This document shows positions 52,826 through 60,634 of a stretch of DNA of 64,000 nt, piece by piece (position 1 is the stretch's first letter; each line of letters begins with the position of its first letter). The translations under genes were made by a program, and so were the position numbers. The stretch covers positions 1 through 64,000 of the forward strand of contig CALOBR010000011.1 of the NCBI GenBank assembly GCA_942491665.1, read 5' to 3'. The notes below the pieces were generated by a model. It had not been told where the DNA came from and made no database searches. It saw only the letters and a list, made by a program, of their open reading frames with translations. The stretch comes from CAVQGZ01 sp942491665. GTDB lineage: Bacteria; Actinomycetota; Actinomycetes; Jiangellales; Jiangellaceae.

Positions 52826-53722
52826 AGGGGTTTGGCGACGAATGGCGCGGGCGATCTCGCGCTCCACGCGGTTGCAGAAGCCTCTCGGACGGGCGACGTC
52901 GTCGGCGGTCGCCCGCAGCACTCGCCAGTCGTCGTCCATATAGGACTCGTCTCGGGCGATGTCTTGCCGCCAGCGGCGAGGGTTGGTGCGATGCTCGTCG
53001 CCCTCGTACTGCATGAGGATCCGAAACCGCCGGTAGCCCAGCTCCGAGCGTCCCAACCACTCTCCGGCCCGGTCCTTCACCAGCAGGTTGACCTCCGGCT
53101 CCGGAAGCCCGTACGCCACGATGGCCAGGCGCAGCCGGGTCTCTTGCGGGGAGTCGACACCCTCACGCGACCGGACGACTGCCTCGCGGGCCGCATGGAC
53201 GCGTCGCCGTCCCGCTTCTGCGACCAAGCCTGCCACCATGGCATCCAGGCCGCCCATCCTGCGCAACAGGTGGTCGCTGACGACGACCAGCCCGTCCGGA
53301 GTTCGAGACGGTGCCACGTCCACGAGCGCGCGCGCCGGGCCGGTAGTGGGCAGACCCCGCGCGGTGGCCACGGCGAACTGCTTCGACCGTTCGTGCACCA
53401 CGAGGCCCGGCTGCGTGCGGGGTCGCCACGTGCCCGGCTGGGTTGAGACGTGCACGGCCCCACCCGGCTCGAGATCGCAGAGCCCGGTCACCTCAAGCAC
53501 GGACTCATGGCTCAGCGCTGAGCCTGGTGGGACAGTGAGCAGCGCCGCCTGGCATCGCAGGCGCAGCGTGTCGGGTTCGGTGGCGACCACGTAGACGTCC
53601 CGGTACACCCGTCGGTAGCTGCTGTTGCGCAGGCGTCGGCTCGGGACGCCTGCGCGCTCAGCCATCGCTGCGGTGAACGGACGGCCGCGCAGCTCATCCG
53701 GGACGGGGGCGCGGTAGGGCAC
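52799..53722 (-). CDS. DUF559/AbiEi-like endonuclease-fold protein
   Basis: A 307-residue actinobacterial protein combining an N-terminal winged-helix-like part (MAERAGVPSRRLRNSSYRR, VYRDVYV) of the AbiEi type with a C-terminal DUF559/restriction-like part (SPQETRLRLAIVAYGLPEPE, LMQYEGDEHR, RWRQDIARDESY). Such proteins are common strain-variable genes of unknown function; toxin-antitoxin or nuclease roles are inferred for relatives. The GTG at 53722 has CACTCT 7 bases upstream, a leaderless pattern. Palindromic repeats bracket it on both sides, and it separates gabD from dxr. Confidence 0.75.
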   Translation of the reverse strand: MPYRAPVPDELRGRPFTAAMAERAGVPSRRLRNSSYRRVYRDVYVVATEPDTLRLRCQAALLTVPPGSALSHESVLEVTGLCDLEPGGAVHVSTQPGTWRPRTQPGLVVHERSKQFAVATARGLPTTGPARALVDVAPSRTPDGLVVVSDHLLRRMGGLDAMVAGLVAEAGRRRVHAAREAVVRSREGVDSPQETRLRLAIVAYGLPEPEVNLLVKDRAGEWLGRSELGYRRFRILMQYEGDEHRTNPRRWRQDIARDESYMDDDWRVLRATADDVARPRGFCNRVEREIARAIRRQTPRDLGGTAA

Positions 53723-53799
53723 GACGGAGAGAGTGCCCGTCCTCCTCCGTTGCGTGTCAGTGCCGTCCACAGCCGGGCGCCGGCTGCACTCCCGACGAA

Positions 53800-53897
53800 C
53801 GTGATCTTGGCGGCAGGGCCGCATGGCCACGCGCATTCGGCGACAGCGCCAAGATCGGCGGCTGGGGGTCTGTCCATGCGGCCAGAGCGCCAAGATC
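53800..53897. repeat. Composite palindromic repeats, right of the DUF559 gene
   Basis: CGTGATCTTGGC-N6-GCCGCAT (53800-53824) is followed by ATTCGGC-N6-GCCAAGATC (53835-53856), an inverse unit with one mismatch, then by a further inverse unit CCATGCGGC-N6-GCCAAGATC (53874-53897). All units share the N6 spacing with the left copy. The remainder of 53723-53954 shows no gene. Confidence 0.85.
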
Positions 53898-53954
53898 GGC
53901 GGCGGGGAGGGCGTGCGGGCGCGCCACAGCCCTTCGGTGGGGGACACTGGGCGC

Positions 53955-55166
53955 GTGAGTGACGTGCGGACGGTGGTGGTGCTCGGCTCGACTGGCTCCA
54001 TCGGGACGCAGGCGCTCGACATCGCGGCGCGCAACCCCGACCGCTTTCGCGTCGTCGGTCTGGCCGCCGGCGGGTCGAACCCGAAACTGCTGGCCCGACA
54101 AGCGCTCGACCTCGCCGTCGAGGTGGTGGCAATCGCCAGGGCTTCGGCCGCCAGCGACCTGCTTCTCGCGCTCTACGCCGAGGCCCAGCAGCGCGGCTGG
54201 GCGAAGGGCGAGTTCGAGCTGCCCGCAATCCTCACCGGGCAGGACGCGGCCACCGAGCTGGCCGGTCGGCCGGCCGATGTGGTGCTCAACGGCCTTGCCG
54301 GAGCGGTGGGGCTACGGCCCACGCTCGCGGCACTGGACGCCGGTAGCACACTGGCGCTGGCCAACAAGGAGTCGCTGATCATCGGTGGCCCCGTGGTCAA
54401 GCAGCGCGCCAAGCCCGGCCAGATCGTCGCCGTCGACAGCGAGCACAACGCGCTGGCCCAGTGCCTGCGATCCGGGCGGGCCGACGAGGTGCGCCGGCTG
54501 ATCCTGACCGCCAGCGGCGGACCCTTCCGCGGACGCACCCGCGACGAGCTCGCGGACGTGACTCCCGAGCAGGCTCTGGCCCACCCCACGTGGTCGATGG
54601 GCCCGCTCGTCACCACCAACTCCGCCACACTGGTCAACAAGGGCCTCGAGCTCATCGAGGCCCACCTGCTCTTCGACGTGCCCCTGGACGCCATCGACGT
54701 CGTCGTCCACCCGTCCTCCGTGGTGCACTCGATGGTCGAGTTCGTCGACGGCTCGACGCTGGCCCAGGCCAGCCCACCCGACATGCGCATCCCCATCGCT
54801 CTGGCGATGGGCTGGCCCGACCGTGTCGCAGACGCCGCGCCGCCCTGTGCCTGGACGAGCCCGACCACCTGGGAGTTCTACCCCCTCGACGACGACGCCT
54901 TTCCCGCGGTGCGCCTCGCCCGGCAGGCGGGTGCCGCGGGCGGGACCGCCCCGGCGGTCTACAACGCGGCCAACGAGGTCGCCGTCGAGGCGTTCCTCGC
55001 CGGTCGGCTGCCCTTCACCGCGATCGTGGACATCGTTGCGTCCGCGCTCGACGCGCACGAGGTCGGGAACGTCGCGACACTGGAGGACGTTGAGCAGGCG
55101 GACGACCTGGCTCGACGCCACGCCATCCTGGCGGTCGACGACGCGCGCGAACGGACGGGGGAGTAG
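53955..55166 (+). CDS. dxr: 1-deoxy-D-xylulose 5-phosphate reductoisomerase
   Basis: Second enzyme of the MEP isoprenoid pathway, making MEP with NADPH. The 403-residue protein has the NADPH motif VVLGSTGSIGTQALDIAARN, LANKESLIIGG, the metal/substrate segment PVDSEHNAL-like VAVDSEHNALAQCL, and SGGPFRGRT. The GTG at 53955 has GACACT 6 bases upstream. It lies 3 bases before the Rip1-type protease, and ispG follows, the usual actinobacterial order. Confidence 0.95.
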   Translation: MSDVRTVVVLGSTGSIGTQALDIAARNPDRFRVVGLAAGGSNPKLLARQALDLAVEVVAIARASAASDLLLALYAEAQQRGWAKGEFELPAILTGQDAATELAGRPADVVLNGLAGAVGLRPTLAALDAGSTLALANKESLIIGGPVVKQRAKPGQIVAVDSEHNALAQCLRSGRADEVRRLILTASGGPFRGRTRDELADVTPEQALAHPTWSMGPLVTTNSATLVNKGLELIEAHLLFDVPLDAIDVVVHPSSVVHSMVEFVDGSTLAQASPPDMRIPIALAMGWPDRVADAAPPCAWTSPTTWEFYPLDDDAFPAVRLARQAGAAGGTAPAVYNAANEVAVEAFLAGRLPFTAIVDIVASALDAHEVGNVATLEDVEQADDLARRHAILAVDDARERTGE

Positions 55167-55169
55167 CCG

Positions 55170-56486
55170 ATGGACCTGCTGGCCATCCTCGGCTTCCTGC
55201 TCTTCGTCATCGGCCTGATGCTGTCGATCGCGCTGCACGAGATCGGCCATCTTGTGCCGGCCAAGATGTTCGGCGTCAAGGTCACCCAGTACATGGTCGG
55301 CTTCGGCAACACCCTGTGGTCGCGCCAGCGTGGTGAGACCGAGTACGGCATCAAGGCCATCCCGTTCGGTGGCTACGTCCGGATGATCGGCATGCTGCCG
55401 CCCGAGCCCGGGTCGGACCCCGCCCAGCTGCGCCAGGCCAGCACCGGACCGTTCCAGTCCATGGTCGACAATGCCCGCCAGGGTGCGCTGCAAGAAGTGA
55501 CTGCCGAAGACACCGACCGCCTCTTCTACGCCAAGCCCTGGTGGAAGAAGGCCATCATCATGACCGGCGGCCCGGCCATGAACGTCGTCCTCGGCTTCGC
55601 CCTGTTCGCCGTCGTGCTCATGGGCTTCGGACAGTCCGCCCCGACCACCACGGTCTCGGCCGTCTCCGAGTGTGTCGTGTCGGTCAGCTCGGGTGAGACC
55701 GGCCCGGTCGTCTGCGGGCCGGACGACCCGGTGACCCCCGCCGCCGAGGTCGGCTTCCAGCCTGGCGACGAGATCGTGGAGTTCGAGGGCCAGCGCGTCG
55801 AAGCGTGGGACGAGCTCACCCCGCTCATCCGGGTCAACGGCGGCAACCAGGTGGACGTCGTCGTCGTCCGCGACGGTGCCGAGCAGACCCTGCGGCCAAC
55901 GCTGGCGACGTCCGAGCGCTACTCCGACCCCAACGACCCGTGCAGTGACCCGGAGGCCGTCGGCTTTCTCGGTGTGAGTCCCACCTTCGAGACCGTCCGC
56001 CTCGGGCCGACTGCTGTCGCTGCCCAGGTGGGTGACTTCAGCGTGCGCACCGTCGAGGCCGTGATCGCCGTCCCGAGCCGCATGGTCGGAGTCTGGGACG
56101 CGGCCTTCGGTGGCGAGGAGCGCGACATCTGCGGCCCGGTCGGCGTCGTCGGGGCCGGACGCATCGGCGGCGAGATCGCCTCGAACGACGCCGTCGCGGT
56201 GACGGACCGCATTGCCGGCTTCATCGCCCTGCTCGCGTCGTTCAACCTGGCTATCGCCGTGTTCAACCTCATCCCGCTGCTGCCCCTGGACGGCGGCCAC
56301 ATCGCCGGCGCACTCTGGGAAGGTCTCAAGCGCGGCTGGGCACGCCTGCGGGGCAAGCCGATGCCACCCCCGGTAGACGTCGCCAAGGGCCTGCCGATCG
56401 CCTACGCGGCGGCGATCCTGCTCGTCGGCATGGCCGTCCTGCTGCTGTACGCCGACATCGTCAACCCCGTGCGGCTGCCGGGCTGA
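55170..56486 (+). CDS. Site-2 intramembrane metalloprotease (Rip1/RseP type)
   Basis: M50 zinc protease that cleaves anti-sigma factors and other membrane proteins inside the bilayer. The 438-residue protein has HEIGH in the first membrane helix (LSIALHEIGHLVPAKMFGVK), a PDZ domain in the middle (VGFQPGDEIVEFEGQRVEAW), and the third-helix motif NLIPLLPLDGGHIAGAL. Four membrane helices are visible. Two Cys pairs in the periplasmic part (ECVVSV, VCGPDD, PCSD) could form disulphides. It is next to dxr and ispG as in mycobacteria, where it is Rip1. Confidence 0.92.
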   Translation: MDLLAILGFLLFVIGLMLSIALHEIGHLVPAKMFGVKVTQYMVGFGNTLWSRQRGETEYGIKAIPFGGYVRMIGMLPPEPGSDPAQLRQASTGPFQSMVDNARQGALQEVTAEDTDRLFYAKPWWKKAIIMTGGPAMNVVLGFALFAVVLMGFGQSAPTTTVSAVSECVVSVSSGETGPVVCGPDDPVTPAAEVGFQPGDEIVEFEGQRVEAWDELTPLIRVNGGNQVDVVVVRDGAEQTLRPTLATSERYSDPNDPCSDPEAVGFLGVSPTFETVRLGPTAVAAQVGDFSVRTVEAVIAVPSRMVGVWDAAFGGEERDICGPVGVVGAGRIGGEIASNDAVAVTDRIAGFIALLASFNLAIAVFNLIPLLPLDGGHIAGALWEGLKRGWARLRGKPMPPPVDVAKGLPIAYAAAILLVGMAVLLLYADIVNPVRLPG

Positions 56487-56509
56487 GGCCGCGCTGCGAG
56501 AATGGAGCC

Positions 56510-57688
56510 ATGAGCGTGACCTCCCCGACCACTTCTGCGACCCCCATCGAACTCGGGATGCCCGCGGCCCCGCCGCCCGTCCTGGCTCCGCGTCGCGAGA
56601 GCCGGCAGATCAAGGTCGGCAAGGTACTGGTCGGCGGCGACGCGCCCGTGTCGGTGCAGTCGATGACCACGACGCCCACCACCGACGTCAACGCCACGCT
56701 TCAGCAGATTGCCGAGCTCACCGCAACCGGCTGCGACATCGTGCGGGTCGCCGTGCCCAGCCAGGACGATGCCGATGCGCTGCCCGAGATCGCCCGCAAG
56801 TCCCAGATCCCGGTGATCGCCGACATCCACTTCCAGCCCAAGTACGTCTTCGCCGCCATCGACGCCGGGTGCGCGGCCGTGCGGGTGAACCCGGGCAACA
56901 TCAAGAAGTTCGACGACCGCGTGGGCGAGATCGCCAAGGCCGCCGGGGACGCCGGCATCAGCATCCGTATCGGCGTCAACGCCGGCTCGCTCGACAAGCG
57001 GCTGCTGGAGAAGTACGGCAAGCCCACCGCCGAGGCTCTCGTCGAGTCCGCCCTCTGGGAGGCCTCGCTCTTCGAGGAGCACGGCTTTCGCGACTTCAAG
57101 ATCTCGGTGAAGCACAACGACCCCGTCGTGATGGTGCGCGCCTACGAGATGCTCGCCGAGCGGTGCGACTACCCGCTGCACCTGGGCGTCACCGAGGCCG
57201 GGCCCGCCTTCCAGGGCACGATCAAGTCGGCTGTCGCGTTCGGGGCCCTGCTCAGCCAGGGCATCGGCGACACCATCCGGGTCTCGCTCTCGGCCCCGCC
57301 GGTAGAAGAGGTCAAGGTCGGGCTGCAGATCCTGGAGTCGCTCAACCTTCGGCCGCGCCGCCTCGAGATCGTCTCGTGCCCGTCGTGCGGGCGCGCTCAG
57401 GTCGACGTCTACACCCTCGCCGACGAGGTGACCGCGGGCCTGGAAGGCATGGAGGTGCCGCTGCGCGTTGCGGTGATGGGCTGCGTCGTCAACGGCCCGG
57501 GCGAGGCCAGGGAGGCCGACCTCGGCGTCGCCTCCGGCAACGGCAAGGGGCAGATCTTCGTCAAGGGCGAGGTGATCAAGACGGTCCCGGAGTCCAAGAT
57601 CGTCGAGACCCTGATCGAAGAGGCGATGCGCCTGGCCGAAGAGATGCCGGCTGCCGACGGCGACGCCCCGACGGTCAGCGTCAGCTGA
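56510..57688 (+). CDS. ispG: 4-hydroxy-3-methylbut-2-enyl diphosphate synthase
   Basis: Iron-sulphur enzyme of the MEP pathway that turns MEcPP into HMBPP. The 392-residue protein has VSVQSMTTTPTTDV, VRVNPGNIKKFDDRVGEI and the cluster cysteines in SCPSCGRAQVD and GCVVNGPGEA. The ATG has GAGAAT 6 bases upstream, suggesting a leaderless transcript. It neighbours dxr, so two MEP steps lie in one cluster here. Confidence 0.96.
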   Translation: MSVTSPTTSATPIELGMPAAPPPVLAPRRESRQIKVGKVLVGGDAPVSVQSMTTTPTTDVNATLQQIAELTATGCDIVRVAVPSQDDADALPEIARKSQIPVIADIHFQPKYVFAAIDAGCAAVRVNPGNIKKFDDRVGEIAKAAGDAGISIRIGVNAGSLDKRLLEKYGKPTAEALVESALWEASLFEEHGFRDFKISVKHNDPVVMVRAYEMLAERCDYPLHLGVTEAGPAFQGTIKSAVAFGALLSQGIGDTIRVSLSAPPVEEVKVGLQILESLNLRPRRLEIVSCPSCGRAQVDVYTLADEVTAGLEGMEVPLRVAVMGCVVNGPGEAREADLGVASGNGKGQIFVKGEVIKTVPESKIVETLIEEAMRLAEEMPAADGDAPTVSVS

Positions 57689-57722
57689 CGCCTTCTGGCC
57701 GACGGACGCGGCGGGCCCGGAC

Positions 57723-58571
57723 GTGACCCTGCAGGCAGCACCGCAGGCGCGTCCGCTGACGCGTCGTGACCTGCCGGCCGTGCAGGCGATTCTGGATGCC
57801 GACCCGGTCACGAACGTCTTCGTCAGTGCCCGGCTCGACCTGGTCGGCATCGAGTCGCTGAGCCGGTCAGGAGAGCTGTTCGGCTTCTGGCAGGACGGTC
57901 GGCTCGCCTCGCTGTGCTACAGCGGGGCGAACCTCGTGCCGGTCAACGCCTCGGCCGCCGCGCTGGACGCCTTCGGAGCCCATGCCTCGCGGCAGGTGCG
58001 TCGGGCGTCGTCGGTCGTCGGCCCAGCACCGGCCGCCCTTGCGCTCGGTGAACGGCTGCGCGCAGCGTGGGGTGCACCGCGCGAGGTACGGGCGAACCAG
58101 CCGCTGATGGCGATCGGCCACGAGAGCCCCGTCCCGCCCGACCCGATGGTGCGCCAGGTTCGCGCGGACGAGATCGAGACGCTCATGCCGGCAGCCATCG
58201 CCATGTTCACCGAGGAGGTCGGCGTCGACCCGCGCGCGGACGGCGGCGCAGCGATCTACCACGCCCGGGTGAGTGAGCTCGTGCACTCCGGACGCGCCTA
58301 CGCCCGCATCGAGGCCGGCCGGGTCGTCTTCAAGGCCGAGGTCGGGGCGGTGTCGCGCTACGCCTGCCAGCTGCAAGGCGTGTGGGTGCGCCCCGACCTG
58401 CGCGGTCGCGGGTTGTCGGTTCCGGCCATGGCCGCAGTGGTGCGCCATGCCCTGCGCGACCACGCCGACATCGTCAGCCTCTACGTCAACGACTACAACA
58501 CCCGGGCGCGGGCGTCGTACCGCGCTGCCGGCTTCGACGAGGTCGGCGCCTTCGCCACGGTGCTCTTCTAG
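57723..58571 (+). CDS. DUF4081/GNAT acetyltransferase
   Basis: A 282-residue two-part protein: an N-terminal DUF4081-like domain (PLTRRDLPAVQAILDADPVT) and a C-terminal GNAT domain with acetyl-CoA loop VRPDLRGRGLSVPAMAAV and NDYNTRARASYRAAGF. Such proteins follow ispG in many actinomycetes; the acceptor is unknown. The GTG start lies 34 bases after ispG. The last 4 bases overlap the convergent S9 peptidase gene. Confidence 0.85.
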   Translation: MTLQAAPQARPLTRRDLPAVQAILDADPVTNVFVSARLDLVGIESLSRSGELFGFWQDGRLASLCYSGANLVPVNASAAALDAFGAHASRQVRRASSVVGPAPAALALGERLRAAWGAPREVRANQPLMAIGHESPVPPDPMVRQVRADEIETLMPAAIAMFTEEVGVDPRADGGAAIYHARVSELVHSGRAYARIEAGRVVFKAEVGAVSRYACQLQGVWVRPDLRGRGLSVPAMAAVVRHALRDHADIVSLYVNDYNTRARASYRAAGFDEVGAFATVLF

Positions 58572-60532
58572 CGCTGGCGCCCGGCCAGCCTGTCGGCGAA
58601 ACGCAGCTGGATCGGCGCTACCGCACCGGCCGGCACGAACCCGAACACCTGCCCGTAGAACGACAGCTCGGACTCCAGCGCACGCACCTGGTTGGTGGCG
58701 ATCCGAAAGCCGTGCTGCTCGCCCTCGAACGGCAGGTAGGCGTGCGGCACTTCGTTCGCCTCCAGCGCCGCCACCATGGCCTCGGCCTGCGCCGGGGGGA
58801 CGACGGCGTCCTGCAGGCCCTGCATCACCAGCGTCGGCACCGTGGCCTTGTCGGCGTGCGTCACCGGCGAGCGCTCGACCATCGTCGCCGCGGCAGAAGG
58901 CATCGGACCGATCATCGTGTCGAAGTAGCGTGACTCGAACTTGTGCGTCTCGGCCAGCAGCGCGGTCAGGTCGGTGACGCCGAAGTAGGCGACACCGGCA
59001 GAGAACGCATCGGTCAGCAACGTCGCCAAGAAGGTGGTGCTGCCCCCGGCGCTGCCGCCGTGGATCGCGGCGTGGGCGCCGTCCACCAGATCCTCGACCA
59101 CCAGGTACGCGACCAGCGCCGCAGCATCCTCGACGTCGACCTCGCACCACCGACCGTTGAGCAGCTCCCGGTAGGGCCGGCCGTAGCCGGTGCTGCCGCG
59201 GTAGTCGAGGTCGGCGACGGCGAAGCCGCGCGACGTCCAGTACTGCACGGCCAGGGAGAACGTGGGTCGGGCCGCCGCGGTCGGCCCGCCGTGCACCGAC
59301 ACGATGACCGGTGGGCGCCGGCCCGCTGGCGTTTGCGCCTCGGGGTTCGTCGGCGGGTAGAACAAGGCGTGCGCGCTCTGCCCGTCGCCGGTCGGGAACG
59401 AGACCTGCCGCGGAACCGACACCCACTCCCTCGGAAGCGTGGCGCCGGAGGCGGGGCGCAGCACCTCGCCGGAGCCCAGTCGGCGCACCTGGGCCGGCTG
59501 GTCAGCGAACCCCACGATGCCTACCAGCGACTCACCGTCATCGGCCAGGGCCGACACGACCTGCCCGCTCAGCTCGGTGCTCGACGGCTCGCCCGACTCG
59601 GGCACCGACGTAAGAACGGTGCTGCCCGCCGAGCCGTGCACCGTGGCAACGGTCCCATCCCTGCGCACAACGTAGCGCGCCTGGCCGAACACCCACATCG
59701 GCAGCGACACCTCGGCATCGACGGAGACGACCGGGGTGAGGCGGTCGACACCGTCGACCCGGTGCACGTTCCACCAGCCCGAGCGGTCGGAGGAGACGAA
59801 CAGCGACGCGTGGCGTCCCCACTCCGGCTGCACAAGCGACTCACCAGCCCCGCCGGCCTCGCGGCGGGGGTCGGCCAGGTGCAGCGTCCCGCGGAGAAGC
59901 TCCAGCCGCCCCACCCACAGCTCGGTCGCGTCCCACGGCATGTTCGGGTGGTTCCAGGCGAGCCATGCGAGCTGGCGACCGTCGCGGGAGATGCGCGGTG
60001 CGGCGACGAAGTCGGTGTCGCTGAACAGCACGATCACCTCGGCGGTGCCGTCGGCAGGCAGGGCCACGATCTCGTTGTGCACGTCGGTGGCCACGTCGGG
60101 CCCCTCGTGCCGCTCGCGGACGCACACCACCCACCTCCTGTCCGGGGTCACCCGCCCGTCGGCGTAGCGCCACGAGTGGTGGCGCGGTGGCTCCGGGGTC
60201 ACGGCCATCGGCTCGTGGCCAGGCTCGATCCGGTACAGCCGCTGGTCGTCCCACGACGTCGCGAACACCGTCTCGTCGTGCACCCACCAGGCCCCGCCGC
60301 CATACTCGTGCACCCGAGTACGTGCGCTGAACCCGTCCGGGAGCACCTCGTGCACAGAGCCGTCCCCGTCGCAGCGCACGATCGCCTCGCGGCCCGACTC
60401 GGCGGGTCGTGTCTCGCTCCACCAGACGATGCCGTTGCCGGCATGCACCGCGGTCGGTACCGACGCACCGCCGACCACGTCGTGGGCGGAGACGATGCTG
60501 GGCCAGGAGCCGAAGGGTAGGACGGGTGTCAT
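58568..60532 (-). CDS. S9 family prolyl oligopeptidase-like peptidase
   Basis: A 654-residue serine peptidase: an N-terminal beta-propeller (TRVHEYGGGAWWVHDETVFA and further WD-type repeats) and a C-terminal alpha/beta hydrolase domain. The catalytic triad is visible as Ser in HGGSAGGSTTF near residue 493, Asp in QGLQDAVVPP near 576 and His in EQHGF near 606. It is likely cytosolic, as no signal peptide is seen. The ATG at 60532 has TACCGT 7 bases upstream on its strand. The frame runs further upstream only as a shadow of proS. Confidence 0.9.
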   Translation of the reverse strand: MTPVLPFGSWPSIVSAHDVVGGASVPTAVHAGNGIVWWSETRPAESGREAIVRCDGDGSVHEVLPDGFSARTRVHEYGGGAWWVHDETVFATSWDDQRLYRIEPGHEPMAVTPEPPRHHSWRYADGRVTPDRRWVVCVRERHEGPDVATDVHNEIVALPADGTAEVIVLFSDTDFVAAPRISRDGRQLAWLAWNHPNMPWDATELWVGRLELLRGTLHLADPRREAGGAGESLVQPEWGRHASLFVSSDRSGWWNVHRVDGVDRLTPVVSVDAEVSLPMWVFGQARYVVRRDGTVATVHGSAGSTVLTSVPESGEPSSTELSGQVVSALADDGESLVGIVGFADQPAQVRRLGSGEVLRPASGATLPREWVSVPRQVSFPTGDGQSAHALFYPPTNPEAQTPAGRRPPVIVSVHGGPTAAARPTFSLAVQYWTSRGFAVADLDYRGSTGYGRPYRELLNGRWCEVDVEDAAALVAYLVVEDLVDGAHAAIHGGSAGGSTTFLATLLTDAFSAGVAYFGVTDLTALLAETHKFESRYFDTMIGPMPSAAATMVERSPVTHADKATVPTLVMQGLQDAVVPPAQAEAMVAALEANEVPHAYLPFEGEQHGFRIATNQVRALESELSFYGQVFGFVPAGAVAPIQLRFADRLAGRQR

Positions 60533-60539
60533 GGGTGCC

Positions 60540-60545
60540 ACGGTA
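60540..60545 (-). promoter_or_regulatory. -10 element for leaderless S9 peptidase transcript
   Basis: TACCGT on the minus strand lies 7 bases before the peptidase ATG, fitting TANNNT and leaderless spacing. Confidence 0.5.
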
Positions 60546-60582
60546 GGACCCGCGGCACGCCTGGCGAGCCGGCGTCGGCGGA

Positions 60583-60588
60583 TATCCT
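60583..60588 (+). promoter_or_regulatory. proS -10 element
   Basis: TATCCT fits TANNNT, about 47 bases before the proS GTG; the leader then contains TGGAG. No strong -35 is visible. It faces away from the S9 peptidase promoter 40 bases upstream. Confidence 0.45.
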
Positions 60589-60634
60589 CACATCCCGCCC
60601 TGCCGTGTCTCGACGCGTCCCACCTGGAGTACTC

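Noticed and set aside
54312..56300. Long leftward frame opposite dxr and the Rip1-type protease
   Set aside because: Reads as a compositional shadow; the plus-strand genes carry intact active sites.
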